Notes: generated from the letters alone by a model not told the origin. A stretch of DNA of 64,000 nt from Haloterrigena salifodinae (GCF_003977755.1 NZ_RQWN01000001.1:450995-514994), one strand, 5' to 3'. Positions 26,145 through 35,297 are shown, counted from the stretch's first letter. A program made the numbers and translations.

Positions 26145-26933
26145 TCACTCGGCGTCCGCGAGTTTCCAGTCGGCCTTCTCGGCCGCCGTCTCGAGGGGGA
26201 CGAACTCCCAGTCGGCCGTCTCGGCGATGGGTTCGTCCTCGCCTGCGAGTCCGACGACGACCATCCGATCGGCGTAGAACATCGAGTTGCGGTCGATCGC
26301 GGTGAGGCGTTCGCCGGGACCGGTCCCGGTGCCGTTGAAGAAGTCGACGTCGATCCCGCGGTCGCGTTGGAACTTCTGGATCACGTGGGCGGGAACGTCA
26401 CCGACGATGCCGACCCAGTCGCTCCAGCCGGCGGCGTCGGCGACGACCGCGGCCGGATGCTCGAGTCGACGGAGCGCGCCGTAGGTGATCGCCGTCGTCA
26501 TCTCGTCGGCGCCGCCGCCATGGGGTCCCGACGCCGGCTCGGCGGTGTCCGCCGCGTTCGACGCCTCCGACGGCGCCGCACCCATCGGTCGCATCGACTC
26601 GGTTCCCTGGTCGCTCGATCCCGCCGTCGTCCCCGTCGATCCGCTCGATCCGGATCCCTCGGTCGGAATCCCGACGGGCGTGCTCTCGTCCGTCTTGGGG
26701 ACGTGCGGGGCCGGCGTGCGGTCCGGCCCGTCCGTCTCCGCGCTGTCGTCCTCGGTCTCGGTCGCCGGGTCTGCGTCTGCCGTCCCCTTCGTCGTCCCCG
26801 CCGCTGGCGAATCGGGTTCGTCCGCCGGCTCCGTCGCCCCGTCATCGCGCCACAGCCAGTCGCCCCGGTTTCCCGACTCCTCCGCTTCCTCGGTACCGGT
26901 CTCGAGGTCGTCGAGATCGATCCGGTCAGTCAC
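26145..26933 (-). CDS. Haloarchaeal protein with acidic Ser/Thr-rich N-terminus
   Basis: The 262-residue protein has a low-complexity acidic first half (about residues 10-140) and a folded C-terminal half. That half begins EMTTAITYGALRRLEHPAAVV and contains SDWVGIVGDVPAHVIQKF and MFYADRMVVVGLAGEDE. It looks like a conserved haloarchaeal domain that I cannot name with certainty. It is soluble. It is separated from the divergent plus-strand gene by about 345 bases. Confidence 0.65.
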   Translation of the reverse strand: MTDRIDLDDLETGTEEAEESGNRGDWLWRDDGATEPADEPDSPAAGTTKGTADADPATETEDDSAETDGPDRTPAPHVPKTDESTPVGIPTEGSGSSGSTGTTAGSSDQGTESMRPMGAAPSEASNAADTAEPASGPHGGGADEMTTAITYGALRRLEHPAAVVADAAGWSDWVGIVGDVPAHVIQKFQRDRGIDVDFFNGTGTGPGERLTAIDRNSMFYADRMVVVGLAGEDEPIAETADWEFVPLETAAEKADWKLADAE

Positions 26934-27278
26934 CGTCGCTCACCCCGCGGGCGGTTCCGATTCGCCCTCGGATACTGGACCGTCCGCTGTAGGCGCTGGC
27001 GACGGTCCGCGCGGAGAGGTCGACCCGAAGGACGCGCGCCGGATGCTCCCGTACCATCGTCACAACGTACGCGCGGACGAACTTCAATACCGTCCCCAAA
27101 ACGAGGAATATACTGGATCAATGCCGGTTTAGACACTCTCACTTGTCTCGAGCGGTCGGCCGCGAGGAACGGTATCGATCGATTACGGTTCGGGGCGTCT
27201 CATCGACTTATCAAATCGCGCGTGACTGACGTCGTCGCCTGCGAAACCCCCTTGCGGGATGATATCGAACGACGTCGT
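26934..27278. other. Divergent intergenic region
   Basis: About 345 bases between two diverging genes. An AT-rich element near 27104-27115 (GAGGAATATACT) could serve as a promoter. No gene is supported. Confidence 0.35.
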
Positions 27279-27677
27279 ATGCGCATGGAACTCCGCGTCT
27301 GCAAACAGTGCTACGAGGGGACCCACGGCAACGAGGGAAAGACCGCGATCACGCGCGATATGGTCGCCTGCGCCGAGCGCGTCCGCGAGTACAAGGATCT
27401 GATCGGACTCGACTCGCTGTACATCGCGAAGGTCGAGGAGGGCGACGTCGGGGGCGCGGAGGCCCTGCCGGCCATCGTCGCTCACATCGAGAACGATCAG
27501 GTGACGCTGGCGGACACGCAACTGGTGATGGAAGACGGGGACGGGAACCTGCTGGTCTACCCCGAACCGGAGGACGTCCTCGAGGTGCTGACGCGGAACA
27601 TCGATCAGATCAGCGACCAGACGCGACAGGACGTCACCATCGAACTCTCCGCGGAGAGCGCAGAACTACTCACCTGA
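27279..27677 (+). CDS. Conserved small haloarchaeal protein with CxxC start
   Basis: The 132-residue protein starts MRMELRVCKQCYEGTHGNEG; the second ATG (27285) is an alternative start. A single CKQC pair stands near the N-terminus. The rest is an acidic alpha/beta sequence with EGDVGGAEALPAIVAHIEND and a C-terminal DQTRQDVTIELSAES. I do not recognise the family. Codon use is typical of core genes. It lies 78 bases upstream of the alcohol dehydrogenase gene on the same strand. Confidence 0.65.
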   Translation: MRMELRVCKQCYEGTHGNEGKTAITRDMVACAERVREYKDLIGLDSLYIAKVEEGDVGGAEALPAIVAHIENDQVTLADTQLVMEDGDGNLLVYPEPEDVLEVLTRNIDQISDQTRQDVTIELSAESAELLT

Positions 27678-27755
27678 GCCGAAATAAACCGATTACACGT
27701 TTCTGTTCTGGGTATTTCTCATAAACTTTTGTGGTGTCCGGCGGAACTAGGTGGC

Positions 27756-28817
27756 ATGCGAGCAGCCGTCATCGAAGAACACGGGGAACCGCTGGCGATC
27801 GAGGACGTGTCGTATCCGGAGCCGCAGCCGGATCAGGTGGTCGTCGAGACGGAGGCCTGCGGCGTCTGTCGCAGCGACTGGCACGCCTGGCAGGGCGACT
27901 GGAGCTGGATCGGTGCGGGGGTCCCGGAGGGGCAGATCCTCGGCCACGAGCCGGCCGGCGTCGTCTCCGAGGTCGGGTCCGACGTCGAGACTCTCGAGGT
28001 CGGTGACCAGGTCGCCGTCCCGTTCCACCTCGGTGACGGGAGCTGTCCGCACTGCCGAGAGGGGCGGGCGAACAACTGCGAGACGGTGATTCCGCTCGGA
28101 CTGTCGGAGTACTCCCAGGGCGCGTTCGCGGAGGCGTTCCCGGTCCGGGAAGCCGACTTCAACTGCGTCAAGCTGCCCGAAACCGTCGAATACGACGAGA
28201 TGGCGGGTCTCGGCTGCCGCTTTATGACCGCCTACCACGCGCTGGCCGACCGCGCTGACCTCCGCCCCGGCGACTGGGTCGCCGTCCACGGCTGCGGCGG
28301 CGTCGGGCTCTCCGCGATCCACATCGCGAACGCGCTGGGCGCCCATCCGATCGCAGTCGACCTCGTCGACGACAAACTCGCGCGCGCCGCAGAGCTCGGC
28401 GCGCGCGAGACGATCAACGTGACCGAGGTCGACAGCGTGGCCCGGGAGGTCCAGGCGATCACCGACGGCGGCGCAGACGTCTCCATCGACGCGCTGGGCG
28501 TCGCCGAGACCTGCACGAACTCGGTCAACAGCCTCGGCACGCGGGGTAGCCACGTCCAGGTCGGTCTGACGACCGGCGAGGAGGAGGGGCAGATCGAACT
28601 GCCCGTCGACGTCATGACGATGCAGGAGATCGACTTCCATGGCTCCTTCGGCATGCCGCTGGTCCGCTACGAAGAGCTGTTCAAGCTGATCGCGCAGGGC
28701 ACCCTCGAGCCGAGCAAGATCATCGGCGAGCGGCTCTCGCTCGACGACCTGCCGGAGACGCTGGCCTCGATGGATGACTACGAGACGGTCGGCATTCCGG
28801 TCGTCACCGAGTTCTGA
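27756..28817 (+). CDS. Zinc-dependent alcohol dehydrogenase
   Basis: From ATG 27756 (MRAAVIEEHGEPLAI) the protein has 353 residues. Medium-chain dehydrogenase signatures are present: catalytic zinc ligands in ACGVCRSDWHAW and GHEPAGVV, structural zinc cysteines in CPHCREGRANNC, and the Rossmann motif VHGCGGVGLSAIH. It oxidises an alcohol to aldehyde or ketone with NAD(P). A TATA-like ATAAACTTTT element lies about 30 bases upstream. The exact substrate cannot be read from sequence. Confidence 0.92.
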   Translation: MRAAVIEEHGEPLAIEDVSYPEPQPDQVVVETEACGVCRSDWHAWQGDWSWIGAGVPEGQILGHEPAGVVSEVGSDVETLEVGDQVAVPFHLGDGSCPHCREGRANNCETVIPLGLSEYSQGAFAEAFPVREADFNCVKLPETVEYDEMAGLGCRFMTAYHALADRADLRPGDWVAVHGCGGVGLSAIHIANALGAHPIAVDLVDDKLARAAELGARETINVTEVDSVAREVQAITDGGADVSIDALGVAETCTNSVNSLGTRGSHVQVGLTTGEEEGQIELPVDVMTMQEIDFHGSFGMPLVRYEELFKLIAQGTLEPSKIIGERLSLDDLPETLASMDDYETVGIPVVTEF

Positions 28818-29273
28818 GCGGTTCGGAGAAGGCGGCCGCTCTATCGATACGGGAGCCGTTGCTGGTCTGGTATCGGTTTCGGAAACCCGGGCGGGGGCGG
28901 GAACCCGCCCTGGCGTGAGAGACATGAGCTAACTCGAAGCGGGGGCGAGTCCACTTCCGAGCGATCCGGGCACGAACGCACGCAATCGACTGGTCAGCGC
29001 GTCGTCTCGGTCGAGCGCGTACCCGGCGGGGTTGTTTTCCCCGCAACCGGTGCAATGCAAGTGTCACCCATTGTTATGCAGGCGCTTGGCCGACGGTAGT
29101 CTCGCCAAACAGTTGACAGGCGTCGGCTAGCCCGGACGTTACGCGCGGCAACGGCGGCGAAATCGCCGCTCAGATCCCGGTTCGTCCGCAACACGTCTCG
29201 GCGGACTCGCAACACGCGTCGCGGGGCCCACGACGGGCGAAGATAATTGGGCCTGTTTCCCGTCTAGCGGTCC
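28818..29273. other. Intergenic stretch without recognised gene
   Basis: About 455 bases between the alcohol dehydrogenase and the Gfo/Idh/MocA gene. No open frame with coding character and no RNA gene was recognised. Confidence 0.4.
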
Positions 29274-30290
29274 ATGCACGAGGACAGCTTCGAGGAGCCG
29301 CTTCGGCTCGGAATCGTCGGGCTCGGATACATCGGAACGACCGTCGGCGGGCAGTTTCACCGACGCGGCGACGCGACCGTACGGGCGCTCTGCGACCTCG
29401 ATACGGAGCGGCTCGCGGAGATCGGCGACACCTTCGACGTTCCCGATGCCGAGCGGTACGCCGACTACCCGACGATGCTCGAGGACGCCGCGCTGGACGC
29501 CGTCCTCGTCGGCACGCCCCACACGCTCCACTACGAGCAGGTCGTCGCGGCCCTCGAGAACGGCTGTCACGTCTACTGCGACAAACCCCTCACCACGGAT
29601 CTCGAGCGCGCACGCGACCTCGCAGAGCGGGCCGAACGGTCCGCGGAGACGCTGATGGTCGGCTACCAGCGCCACCTCCAGACGGCGTTCCGGACCGCCA
29701 GAGAGCGCTTCGAGGGCGCGCCGCCGAACTGGCTGACCGCGTCGATCACCCAGGACTGGATCGAGGATTCGCGGGGGACGTGGCGGCTCGACCCCGACCT
29801 CTCGGGGGGCGGCTTCCTCTACGACACCGGGAGCCACGTCCTCGACGGCGTCCTCTGGACGACCGGCCTCGAACCCGAGTCCGTCGCGGCGAGTATGGAC
29901 TTCCACGACGACGCCGAGCGGGTCGACAGCCGGGCACACCTCGACGTCCGGTTCGCCAACGGCGCCGCGGGGACCTTCTCGTTCAACGGCGACGCCCCCT
30001 CGGTCCGCGAACACATCCACTGCTGGGACGACGACGGCGCCGTCTACCTCGAGGGGCGCCAGTGGGGCTCCCGAACCGTCTCCGAGATCGACAGCGATGC
30101 GGGCGAGTACGAACCCTACATCGACGCCCGGGCCGAGCAAACCCGCGCCGAGGCCTTCCTCGAGAGCGTCCGGACCGGCGACGAGCCGCCGGCGACGGCC
30201 CGGGACGCCCTCCGGGTGACCGCGCTGACGGAAGCGGCCTACGAGGCGGCCCGAACCGGGGATCGGATCGACGTGCCGACCGCGGAGTGA
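29274..30290 (+). CDS. Gfo/Idh/MocA-family oxidoreductase
   Basis: The 338-residue protein has the N-terminal Rossmann motif LGIVGLGYIGTTVG and the family motif CDKPLTTDLERA carrying the conserved Lys (EKP-type). A C-terminal alpha/beta domain includes GGGFLYDTGSHVLDGVLW, with the conserved Asp and His. These enzymes oxidise or reduce sugars and inositols with NAD(P). No sugar-metabolism genes adjoin it, so the substrate is open. Confidence 0.9.
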   Translation: MHEDSFEEPLRLGIVGLGYIGTTVGGQFHRRGDATVRALCDLDTERLAEIGDTFDVPDAERYADYPTMLEDAALDAVLVGTPHTLHYEQVVAALENGCHVYCDKPLTTDLERARDLAERAERSAETLMVGYQRHLQTAFRTARERFEGAPPNWLTASITQDWIEDSRGTWRLDPDLSGGGFLYDTGSHVLDGVLWTTGLEPESVAASMDFHDDAERVDSRAHLDVRFANGAAGTFSFNGDAPSVREHIHCWDDDGAVYLEGRQWGSRTVSEIDSDAGEYEPYIDARAEQTRAEAFLESVRTGDEPPATARDALRVTALTEAAYEAARTGDRIDVPTAE

Positions 30291-30599
30291 GTCGTGCCTC
30301 GAGCGAAACGCCGGACCAACGGTTGCCGTAGCTGGAAGTGACGACATACCGCCGTGGAACGATCGGTGGAACGCAGTTTTTCGATCGCTAATATCGTTAT
30401 ACCGAGTTGCTGAAACCCGGCGCAGTCGGTCGATTATGCAGTTCTTACGGCTGGGAACGGCCCGGTTTTCGGATCGGCGGTCGAACCGCTTCGGCCGACG
30501 CCAGGTCGGCTGTCAAATCGTCGGTAAGAAGCGCATAGATTGGTTCCACTTTCGGTTACAAGCCGGATAACTACAACCGGTCGTGGCCTTCGATCGGAT
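30291..30599. other. Intergenic stretch without recognised gene
   Basis: About 310 bases; an AT-rich tract near 30535-30575 may hold the promoter of the zinc-ribbon gene. Nothing else is recognised. Confidence 0.35.
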
Positions 30600-30815
30600 A
30601 TGATCACCTGCAGTAACTGCGAGACCGCCCAATTCCTGCAGATAACGCAGAGCCGCGTCTACTTCGAGGATGGGGAGATGATCAACGAGATCTCCGAGAC
30701 GTACGAGTGTACGCTCTGCGGGGCCACCGGTCAGTACATCTACGACGAAGACCACGACACGGAGGACGTCACCGGCGACGTCGAGCTCACCACCGAACGA
30801 CCGAAGCACGCCTGA
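30600..30815 (+). CDS. Small zinc-ribbon protein
   Basis: The 71-residue protein starts MITCSNCETAQFLQITQSRV and contains two zinc-binding pairs, CSNC and CTLC (in TYECTLCGATGQYIYD), followed by an acidic tail. It converges on the end of the gas-vesicle operon 80 bases away. Small zinc ribbons of this type are common in haloarchaea. Function unknown. Confidence 0.75.
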   Translation: MITCSNCETAQFLQITQSRVYFEDGEMINEISETYECTLCGATGQYIYDEDHDTEDVTGDVELTTERPKHA

Positions 30816-30895
30816 GCGACGGCGACCGGCCGTCGATCCCTTCGGTTCGACCCACTGGTACGGTTGCGGCTCTCGAAACCGACGCCCGAGGCGTC

Positions 30896-31351
30896 TCACT
30901 CGTCGTCTGCTCGGGACCGCTCGGTAGCATCGTCGTCCGATCGCTCGTCGTCCTCCGTTCGGGACTGCTCTCCGTCGTCGCCTCGAGACCGCGCCGAGGA
31001 ACGGTCTCGAGGCGCTTCATCGTCGCGATTTCGGTCGCGATCGCGCTCACCCTCCGGCGTCGATCCGACCGTGAGCCGCTCGAGTTCGTCGGGCGCTCGC
31101 TTGCGCTTCCGTTTTCGCTTTTTCTTGTGTTGCCGACGGGTGACCGCCGTCTGCCGGCGTTCGACGTCCCACTCCTCGAAGAAGCCGTACTCGGTCATCG
31201 TCTCCATGCCGGCGATGGCGGCCGTGAGCTTGAGGCCGACCAGCGGGATCCCCGCGACCGAGACGATGACGTCGGCCCGGAGGACGGCGCCGTCCCTGAG
31301 CACCACATCGAGCACGTCAACGAGCGTCTCTTCGTCCTTTCGCGGTCTCAT
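30896..31351 (-). CDS. gvpM: Gas vesicle protein GvpM
   Basis: The 151-residue product starts [20 protein letters not shown]. Its first 80 residues are a GvpA-like fold (VLRADVIVSVAGIPLVGLKL, MTEYGFFEEWD), matching the minor gas vesicle protein GvpM. The start overlaps the gvpL stop (ATGA). After about residue 80 it has an unusual extension: a Lys/Arg block (KKKRKRKRKR) and then a mixed-charge Arg/Asp/Ser tail to the end. As I recall, classical GvpM is about 84 residues, so this is nearly double length. It is the last gene of the minus-strand operon and is one of the gvp genes known to be required for vesicle formation. Confidence 0.9.
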   Translation of the reverse strand: MRPRKDEETLVDVLDVVLRDGAVLRADVIVSVAGIPLVGLKLTAAIAGMETMTEYGFFEEWDVERRQTAVTRRQHKKKRKRKRKRAPDELERLTVGSTPEGERDRDRNRDDEAPRDRSSARSRGDDGEQSRTEDDERSDDDATERSRADDE

Positions 31352-32298
31352 GCGTGTGGCTGGGTATCGGTCGATTCGTCGCCGCCCAGTTCCGGCGCGA
31401 ACGTGTACGGCGGCCACGGCCCCGTAAACCGGACCTCGAAGCCGTCGTGGTCCGCCACGTCGTCGAGGATCGAACCGATCGCCGACTCCTCGTCCTCGTG
31501 GGCGAGCAGCGTCAGTCGACAGAGCGTTTCGCCGCCGCGTCCGTCGGCCTCGTCGGCGATATCGTCGGAGAGCGACGCCGTCGGCGACCGCTCGAGGCTG
31601 TGGACCTCCCGCGCGGCGTCCGCGAGTCGGTCCTGTAAATCGGCCGTGATCGACTCGCGGCGGGCCGCCCGCAGTTCGGTCAGTCGCTGCTCGAGTTTCT
31701 TCTCGAGCAGGAACGACGTTCCCGAGCCGGAGTCGTCGATCCGGTCGGCGAGTTCCTGCAGGCGGTCGTCCCGTTCGATCAGCGTTTCGTCGTCGACAGG
31801 GTCGATCTCGACGACCTCGACGCGGTACTCCCAGTGGCCAGCCAGCCCCGAGAGCGCGCGGTCGAGCGTGTCCGACTCCTCGCGGAGCCACTCGCGGACG
31901 GCCTCGTCGCCGCCCCGGAGGATCGTGTCGAACTGGAACGGCACGGGCGTGCCGAACTCCTGGGCGGCCTCGTCGACGACCGTCTGGTGGCGGACGAGCC
32001 AGCGCCGAACCTGCGCGAGTTCGGCCGAATCGTAGATCCCGTCCGTTTCGTGGATGACCGCGCCGATGCCGTCGGCGACCACGATCGAGACGGGTTCGCC
32101 GTCGACGCCGGTCGTCTCGAGCGTCGCGCCCTCGTCGGCTCGGACGATACAGTAGAGGTACCGCCCGTCGTCGATCTCGGGAACCGCGTCGTCGACGGCG
32201 TCCTGGAGGTCGTCGAAATCGTCGACGCCCTCGAGTTCGTCGATGCTCTCGGCGTCGGCGATCTCCTCGAGCCGGTCGTTGGATCGTCCAGAGCTCAT
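31348..32298 (-). CDS. gvpL: Gas vesicle protein GvpL (GvpL/GvpF family)
   Basis: The 316-residue protein carries the GvpF/GvpL fold: [15 protein letters not shown] near residue 45, an extended central helix region ([20 protein letters not shown]) and the closing [16 protein letters not shown]. GvpL is a minor structural or assembly protein that interacts with other accessory Gvps. It overlaps gvpK at its start and gvpM at its end by four bases each. An acidic 40-residue N-terminal extension precedes the conserved core. Confidence 0.93.
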   Translation of the reverse strand: MSSGRSNDRLEEIADAESIDELEGVDDFDDLQDAVDDAVPEIDDGRYLYCIVRADEGATLETTGVDGEPVSIVVADGIGAVIHETDGIYDSAELAQVRRWLVRHQTVVDEAAQEFGTPVPFQFDTILRGGDEAVREWLREESDTLDRALSGLAGHWEYRVEVVEIDPVDDETLIERDDRLQELADRIDDSGSGTSFLLEKKLEQRLTELRAARRESITADLQDRLADAAREVHSLERSPTASLSDDIADEADGRGGETLCRLTLLAHEDEESAIGSILDDVADHDGFEVRFTGPWPPYTFAPELGGDESTDTQPHA

Positions 32299-32639
32299 TC
32301 GTCCTCACCTCCGAGCACGGAGTAGCCGGGCTCGCTGGTAGCTCGCGGCTCGCCGTGCAGCTGTTCGATCGCGTCGTTGACCAGTCCGTTTAAGTCGCCG
32401 CGCAGGTCGTCGACGCCGTCTTCGATCCCCTCGTCGTCCTTGAGCTGCTCGAGCTCCGCCTCGATCGTCGCAAGCTGTTCGCCGAGCCGTTCGATCTCCT
32501 CGTCGGCGAGATCTCCCGACTCCATGCGACGAACCGCCTCGCGCTCTAAGGCGTCCATCAGGATCTCTACGACGGTGACGACGAGCGTTACCAGCCCCTG
32601 GCGCGCGTCCTCGCCGTCGCCGACGTCGATCTGCGTCAT
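32295..32639 (-). CDS. gvpK: Gas vesicle protein GvpK
   Basis: The 114-residue protein contains the GvpK signature [33 protein letters not shown], whose first half lies near residues 13-35. It is followed by acidic helices ([17 protein letters not shown]). GvpK is a required accessory protein of vesicle assembly. Start and stop overlap gvpJ and gvpL by four bases (ATGA), so the operon is translationally coupled. Confidence 0.93.
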   Translation of the reverse strand: MTQIDVGDGEDARQGLVTLVVTVVEILMDALEREAVRRMESGDLADEEIERLGEQLATIEAELEQLKDDEGIEDGVDDLRGDLNGLVNDAIEQLHGEPRATSEPGYSVLGGEDE

Positions 32640-33244
32640 GATCCGTCCTCCGCGTTCGTCGCTTCCGCCTCTGCTTCCTCGCCGTCGCCGCTCTCGGTCG
32701 ATTCGGCGTCTTCGGCGTCGCCGGATTCCGTTTCGTTCTCACCGTCGCCGTCGGAATCGGAATCGTCGCTGAGCAGATCGAACCCGCCGCGGGTCGGCCG
32801 GTCCGGATTCGGCCGCGCGCCGAGGTGGGAGACCCCGCGGTCGGGCATCTCGGAGCTCTCTGCGCGCTCGTCGTCACTCGAGTCGCCGCGCTCGCTCTCG
32901 GTCTCCGTCTCCTCGTCCTCGTATCGCTCGTCCGGCGTGACGTTGACGCCGCTCGTGGGATCGATCGTCGGGTTCGGCCGATCCGTCTCGGCGATTTCGG
33001 GGTCGTCGACCGCCGCCGCGACGCGGCGCATGTCGGTGCCTTCGGGGAACTCGAGACCGTACTTGGCCGCGGTCTCGAAGGAGGCGATGGCGGCCCGGAG
33101 CTGCACGCCGAGCAGTTGCGTGTCGCCGATCGAGACGGCGATGTCAGCGTTGATGACGATCCCCTTGTCGAGCAGCATCTCGACGACCTCCGCGAGGTCG
33201 GCCTTCTGACGGCTCGGCTGGAAGTCATCGACCACGGCTCTCAC
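32636..33244 (-). CDS. gvpJ: Gas vesicle protein GvpJ
   Basis: The 202-residue protein has a GvpA-like core at about residues 14-70 ([39 protein letters not shown]) that fits GvpJ. The remaining 130 residues are an acidic Ser/Glu/Asp-rich tail, longer than that of classical GvpJ (about 115 residues in total). The start is GTG 33244 or GTG 33235. It overlaps the 50-codon reading frame upstream and gvpK downstream. GvpJ is one of the gvp genes known to be required for vesicle formation. Confidence 0.92.
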   Translation of the reverse strand: MRAVVDDFQPSRQKADLAEVVEMLLDKGIVINADIAVSIGDTQLLGVQLRAAIASFETAAKYGLEFPEGTDMRRVAAAVDDPEIAETDRPNPTIDPTSGVNVTPDERYEDEETETESERGDSSDDERAESSEMPDRGVSHLGARPNPDRPTRGGFDLLSDDSDSDGDGENETESGDAEDAESTESGDGEEAEAEATNAEDGS

Positions 33245-33377
33245 CTCCGTCGTCGGGCGGTCCCGATTCGATCACGTCCGCAGCCGTCGGCCCGGTCGGG
33301 TCCGTCGGCGGCGAGACGGTCGCCAGCCCGACGGCCGTCAGTACCTCGAGTCGCCGTCGAATCGCCTTTGGTAGCAT
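33225..33377 (-). CDS. Small protein in the gvp operon (unassigned)
   Basis: A 50-residue frame starts at ATG 33377, four bases after the stop of the preceding GvpI-like gene, and ends inside the start of gvpJ. It reads MLPKAIRRRLEVLTAVGLAT and then a Pro/Thr/Gly-rich tail. Tight spacing on both sides supports translation as part of the operon, but the sequence matches no Gvp protein I know. It could instead be untranslated leader for gvpJ. Confidence 0.45.
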   Translation of the reverse strand: MLPKAIRRRLEVLTAVGLATVSPPTDPTGPTAADVIESGPPDDGGESRGR

Positions 33378-33381
33378 AGTA

Positions 33382-34368
33382 TCACTCATTGGTTGCTCGC
33401 TGCTGTTGCGTCTCCGAGTCGTCGTTCTCGCGCCGTTGCTGGTCCGCTTGTCCGTTGCTTTCCCGTCGTCGCTGTTTCTCCCGTTCGATCTCGAACCGGC
33501 GGCCGTAGATCCGCTTTCGGCTGGGTGCCGTCGAGAGTTTGACGTCCTGTGGCACCGTTGAGTAGCGGGCGCCGCTGCCGAGGTCGCGGCGCTCGGTCGG
33601 AATCGTCGCCGCCGCGGTCGGATTCCGCGAATTCGTGCTGGTGTCCTTCCGGCGCATCTTCTCCCGGTTCATCTCGTAGAGCTGCTCGAACTTCTCGTGG
33701 GTCTCGAGCAGCGCCGATCGGAAGGCATCGATTCCCTTCAGCGCCTGTTCTTGAATGGCGATCTGATAGGCCTCCGGATCCGACGCGACGTCGATGTCGC
33801 CTAACGCCTGCTTCGCGTCGCCGGCGTCCATCTCGATCAGGTCGTCGTCGTCGCCGCCGATTAGGTCGCCCTCGCCGTCACCGCCGCCGGCGATGTCCGA
33901 GATGGCGTCTTCAACCATCCCGGCGTCCTCGCCGTCCTCGAGCTCGTCGACGGCGTCCTGCAGTTCGCGCTTCTCCTGCCAGAGGTCGGTGAGGTCCGTC
34001 GCGTCCCAGGCGTTCAGCAGGTTGATCGCCCGGAAGAGCTGCGTGAAGTTCACGAGGTCGGTCGCGCCCTGGTCCTCGTCGGCGAGTACTTCGGGGACGT
34101 CCCCGACCTCGATCGCCTCGAGGAGGTCGTCGCCGTCGACGGCCTCGGGAAGTTCGCTGAGGTCGATCGCCTCGAGCAGTTCTTCGGTCTCGCGAACGAC
34201 GTTCACGAGCGTCTCGACGTCGCCGAGGATCGTTTCGAGCGTGCTGTCGTCGAGTTCGTCGATGTTCTCGACGCCGCCGAGATACTCATCGAGGTTCTCG
34301 AGTGAGTCCGCTGCCTCGTCGAGGAGGGCGTCGAAGGTCTCGCCGGCGTCGGCCGCGTCATCACTCAT
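33382..34368 (-). CDS. gvpI: Large GvpI-like protein of the gas vesicle operon
   Basis: This 328-residue gene occupies the gvpI position between gvpH and gvpJ. The N-terminal 200 residues are acidic and helical with repeated Asp/Glu/Leu patterns (LENLDEYLGGVENIDELDD). A segment at about 215-245 (QALKGIDAFRSALLETHEKFEQLYEMNREKMRR) follows, and the last 70 residues are Arg/Gln-rich (RFEIEREKQRRRES), recalling basic GvpI. As I recall, classical GvpI is under 150 residues, so this may be a GvpI fusion or the extra Gvp product reported in some haloalkaliphiles. It overlaps gvpH by eight bases. The gene symbol is tentative. Confidence 0.55.
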   Translation of the reverse strand: MSDDAADAGETFDALLDEAADSLENLDEYLGGVENIDELDDSTLETILGDVETLVNVVRETEELLEAIDLSELPEAVDGDDLLEAIEVGDVPEVLADEDQGATDLVNFTQLFRAINLLNAWDATDLTDLWQEKRELQDAVDELEDGEDAGMVEDAISDIAGGGDGEGDLIGGDDDDLIEMDAGDAKQALGDIDVASDPEAYQIAIQEQALKGIDAFRSALLETHEKFEQLYEMNREKMRRKDTSTNSRNPTAAATIPTERRDLGSGARYSTVPQDVKLSTAPSRKRIYGRRFEIEREKQRRRESNGQADQQRRENDDSETQQQRATNE

Positions 34369-35041
34369 CGTCGGCCTCCGTCTCGGACTCCGCGTCCGTC
34401 GTTGGCTCGGTCGTCTCAGTCTCGGTCTCAGTCTCAGTCTCAGTCTCGGTCTCGGTCTCCGTCGGCGCTCTCTCGTCCGGTTCGGGACTCGAGTTCGGTT
34501 CGATCCGAACGGAGAGCACGCCGTTTTTGATCGTCGCCTCGGCCGTTCGCTCGCGCCACGGGACGTCGATCCGATCGAGTTCGCGTCCCGCGACGCCGAC
34601 GACGAGGGTCGCGCCGTCGAAGCCGACGGTGACGTCGTCCGGATCGGCGCCGGCCACGTCGGCGGTGACGAGCAGTTCGTCCTCGCCCTCCCGCGTCGTC
34701 AGGAGGTGGTCGCTCGAGGGCGCGGTCGACCCGCTCGAGGAGTCGGGCCGGTACCGGCGCGTTCGCGGTCGATTCCGACCGACGTCTCGGTCGCGGTCAA
34801 ACTCATCGCGATCGTTCGCGTCGGCGAACGGGCTCCGGTCGTCCCCCGGCCGATCAGTGAGCGCGTCGCCGGTCCGGATCGAGACGTCGTAGTCGATGGT
34901 CGTTCGATCGCCGCGGTGCTGACCGGACCGGGAGGCTTCGTCCAGCCACTCGAGGGCCGACAGCAGGCTGGTGAGCCAGTGGCCCTGATCGTCGCTCGAT
35001 TCGTCGCGTCGGTCCTCGGGTGTGTGGTCGTCTGGTGACAT
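34361..35041 (-). CDS. gvpH: Gas vesicle protein GvpH (Hsp20-like)
   Basis: The 226-residue protein has a charged N-terminal half beginning near DQGHWLTSLLSALEWLDEA and an Hsp20/alpha-crystallin-like domain at about 120-190 (ELLVTADVAGADPDDVTVGF, NGVLSVRIEP). These features are typical of GvpH, a chaperone-like accessory protein that interacts with GvpM. The C-terminal tail contains a (Glu-Thr) run encoded by eight near-identical hexanucleotides. It overlaps gvpG by one base. Confidence 0.92.
   Translation of the reverse strand: MSPDDHTPEDRRDESSDDQGHWLTSLLSALEWLDEASRSGQHRGDRTTIDYDVSIRTGDALTDRPGDDRSPFADANDRDEFDRDRDVGRNRPRTRRYRPDSSSGSTAPSSDHLLTTREGEDELLVTADVAGADPDDVTVGFDGATLVVGVAGRELDRIDVPWRERTAEATIKNGVLSVRIEPNSSPEPDERAPTETETETETETETETETTEPTTDAESETEADDE
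34413..34460. repeat. Hexanucleotide tandem repeat in gvpH
   Basis: Eight copies of GTCTC(A/G/C) run without interruption on the plus strand and encode a Glu-Thr repeat in the GvpH tail. Such runs are prone to copy-number change, which would lengthen or shorten the tail without changing the frame. Confidence 0.85.
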
Positions 35042-35295
35042 CAGCGTTTCACCTCTACGCGGCCGCTCGCGAGCCGCTCGTGGACGTCGCGAGCGATCTC
35101 GATCTCCTCCTCGAGTTCGTCCTTGCGCCGGCGGTACTCCTCCTCGGAACGCTCACCGAGTTCGTACAGCAACTGGTTCTCCTTGAGTTCGGCCTCGAGC
35201 GCCTCGATATCGTACATCTCGCTCAGCGCCATCGTGTGCAGCGTGTCCACGATTCCGACGAACGGGCGGATCAGGAGGTCGTCGAGGATGAACAT
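35041..35295 (-). CDS. gvpG: Gas vesicle protein GvpG
   Basis: The 84-residue protein starts MFILDDLLIRPFVGIVDTLH and has the heptad-rich helix (ALEAELKENQLLYELGERSE, EEYRRRKDELEEEIEIARDV) of GvpG, a required accessory protein. Length equals that of known haloarchaeal GvpG. It starts two bases after the gvpF stop and overlaps gvpH by one base. Confidence 0.93.
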   Translation of the reverse strand: MFILDDLLIRPFVGIVDTLHTMALSEMYDIEALEAELKENQLLYELGERSEEEYRRRKDELEEEIEIARDVHERLASGRVEVKR

Positions 35296-35297
35296 GG

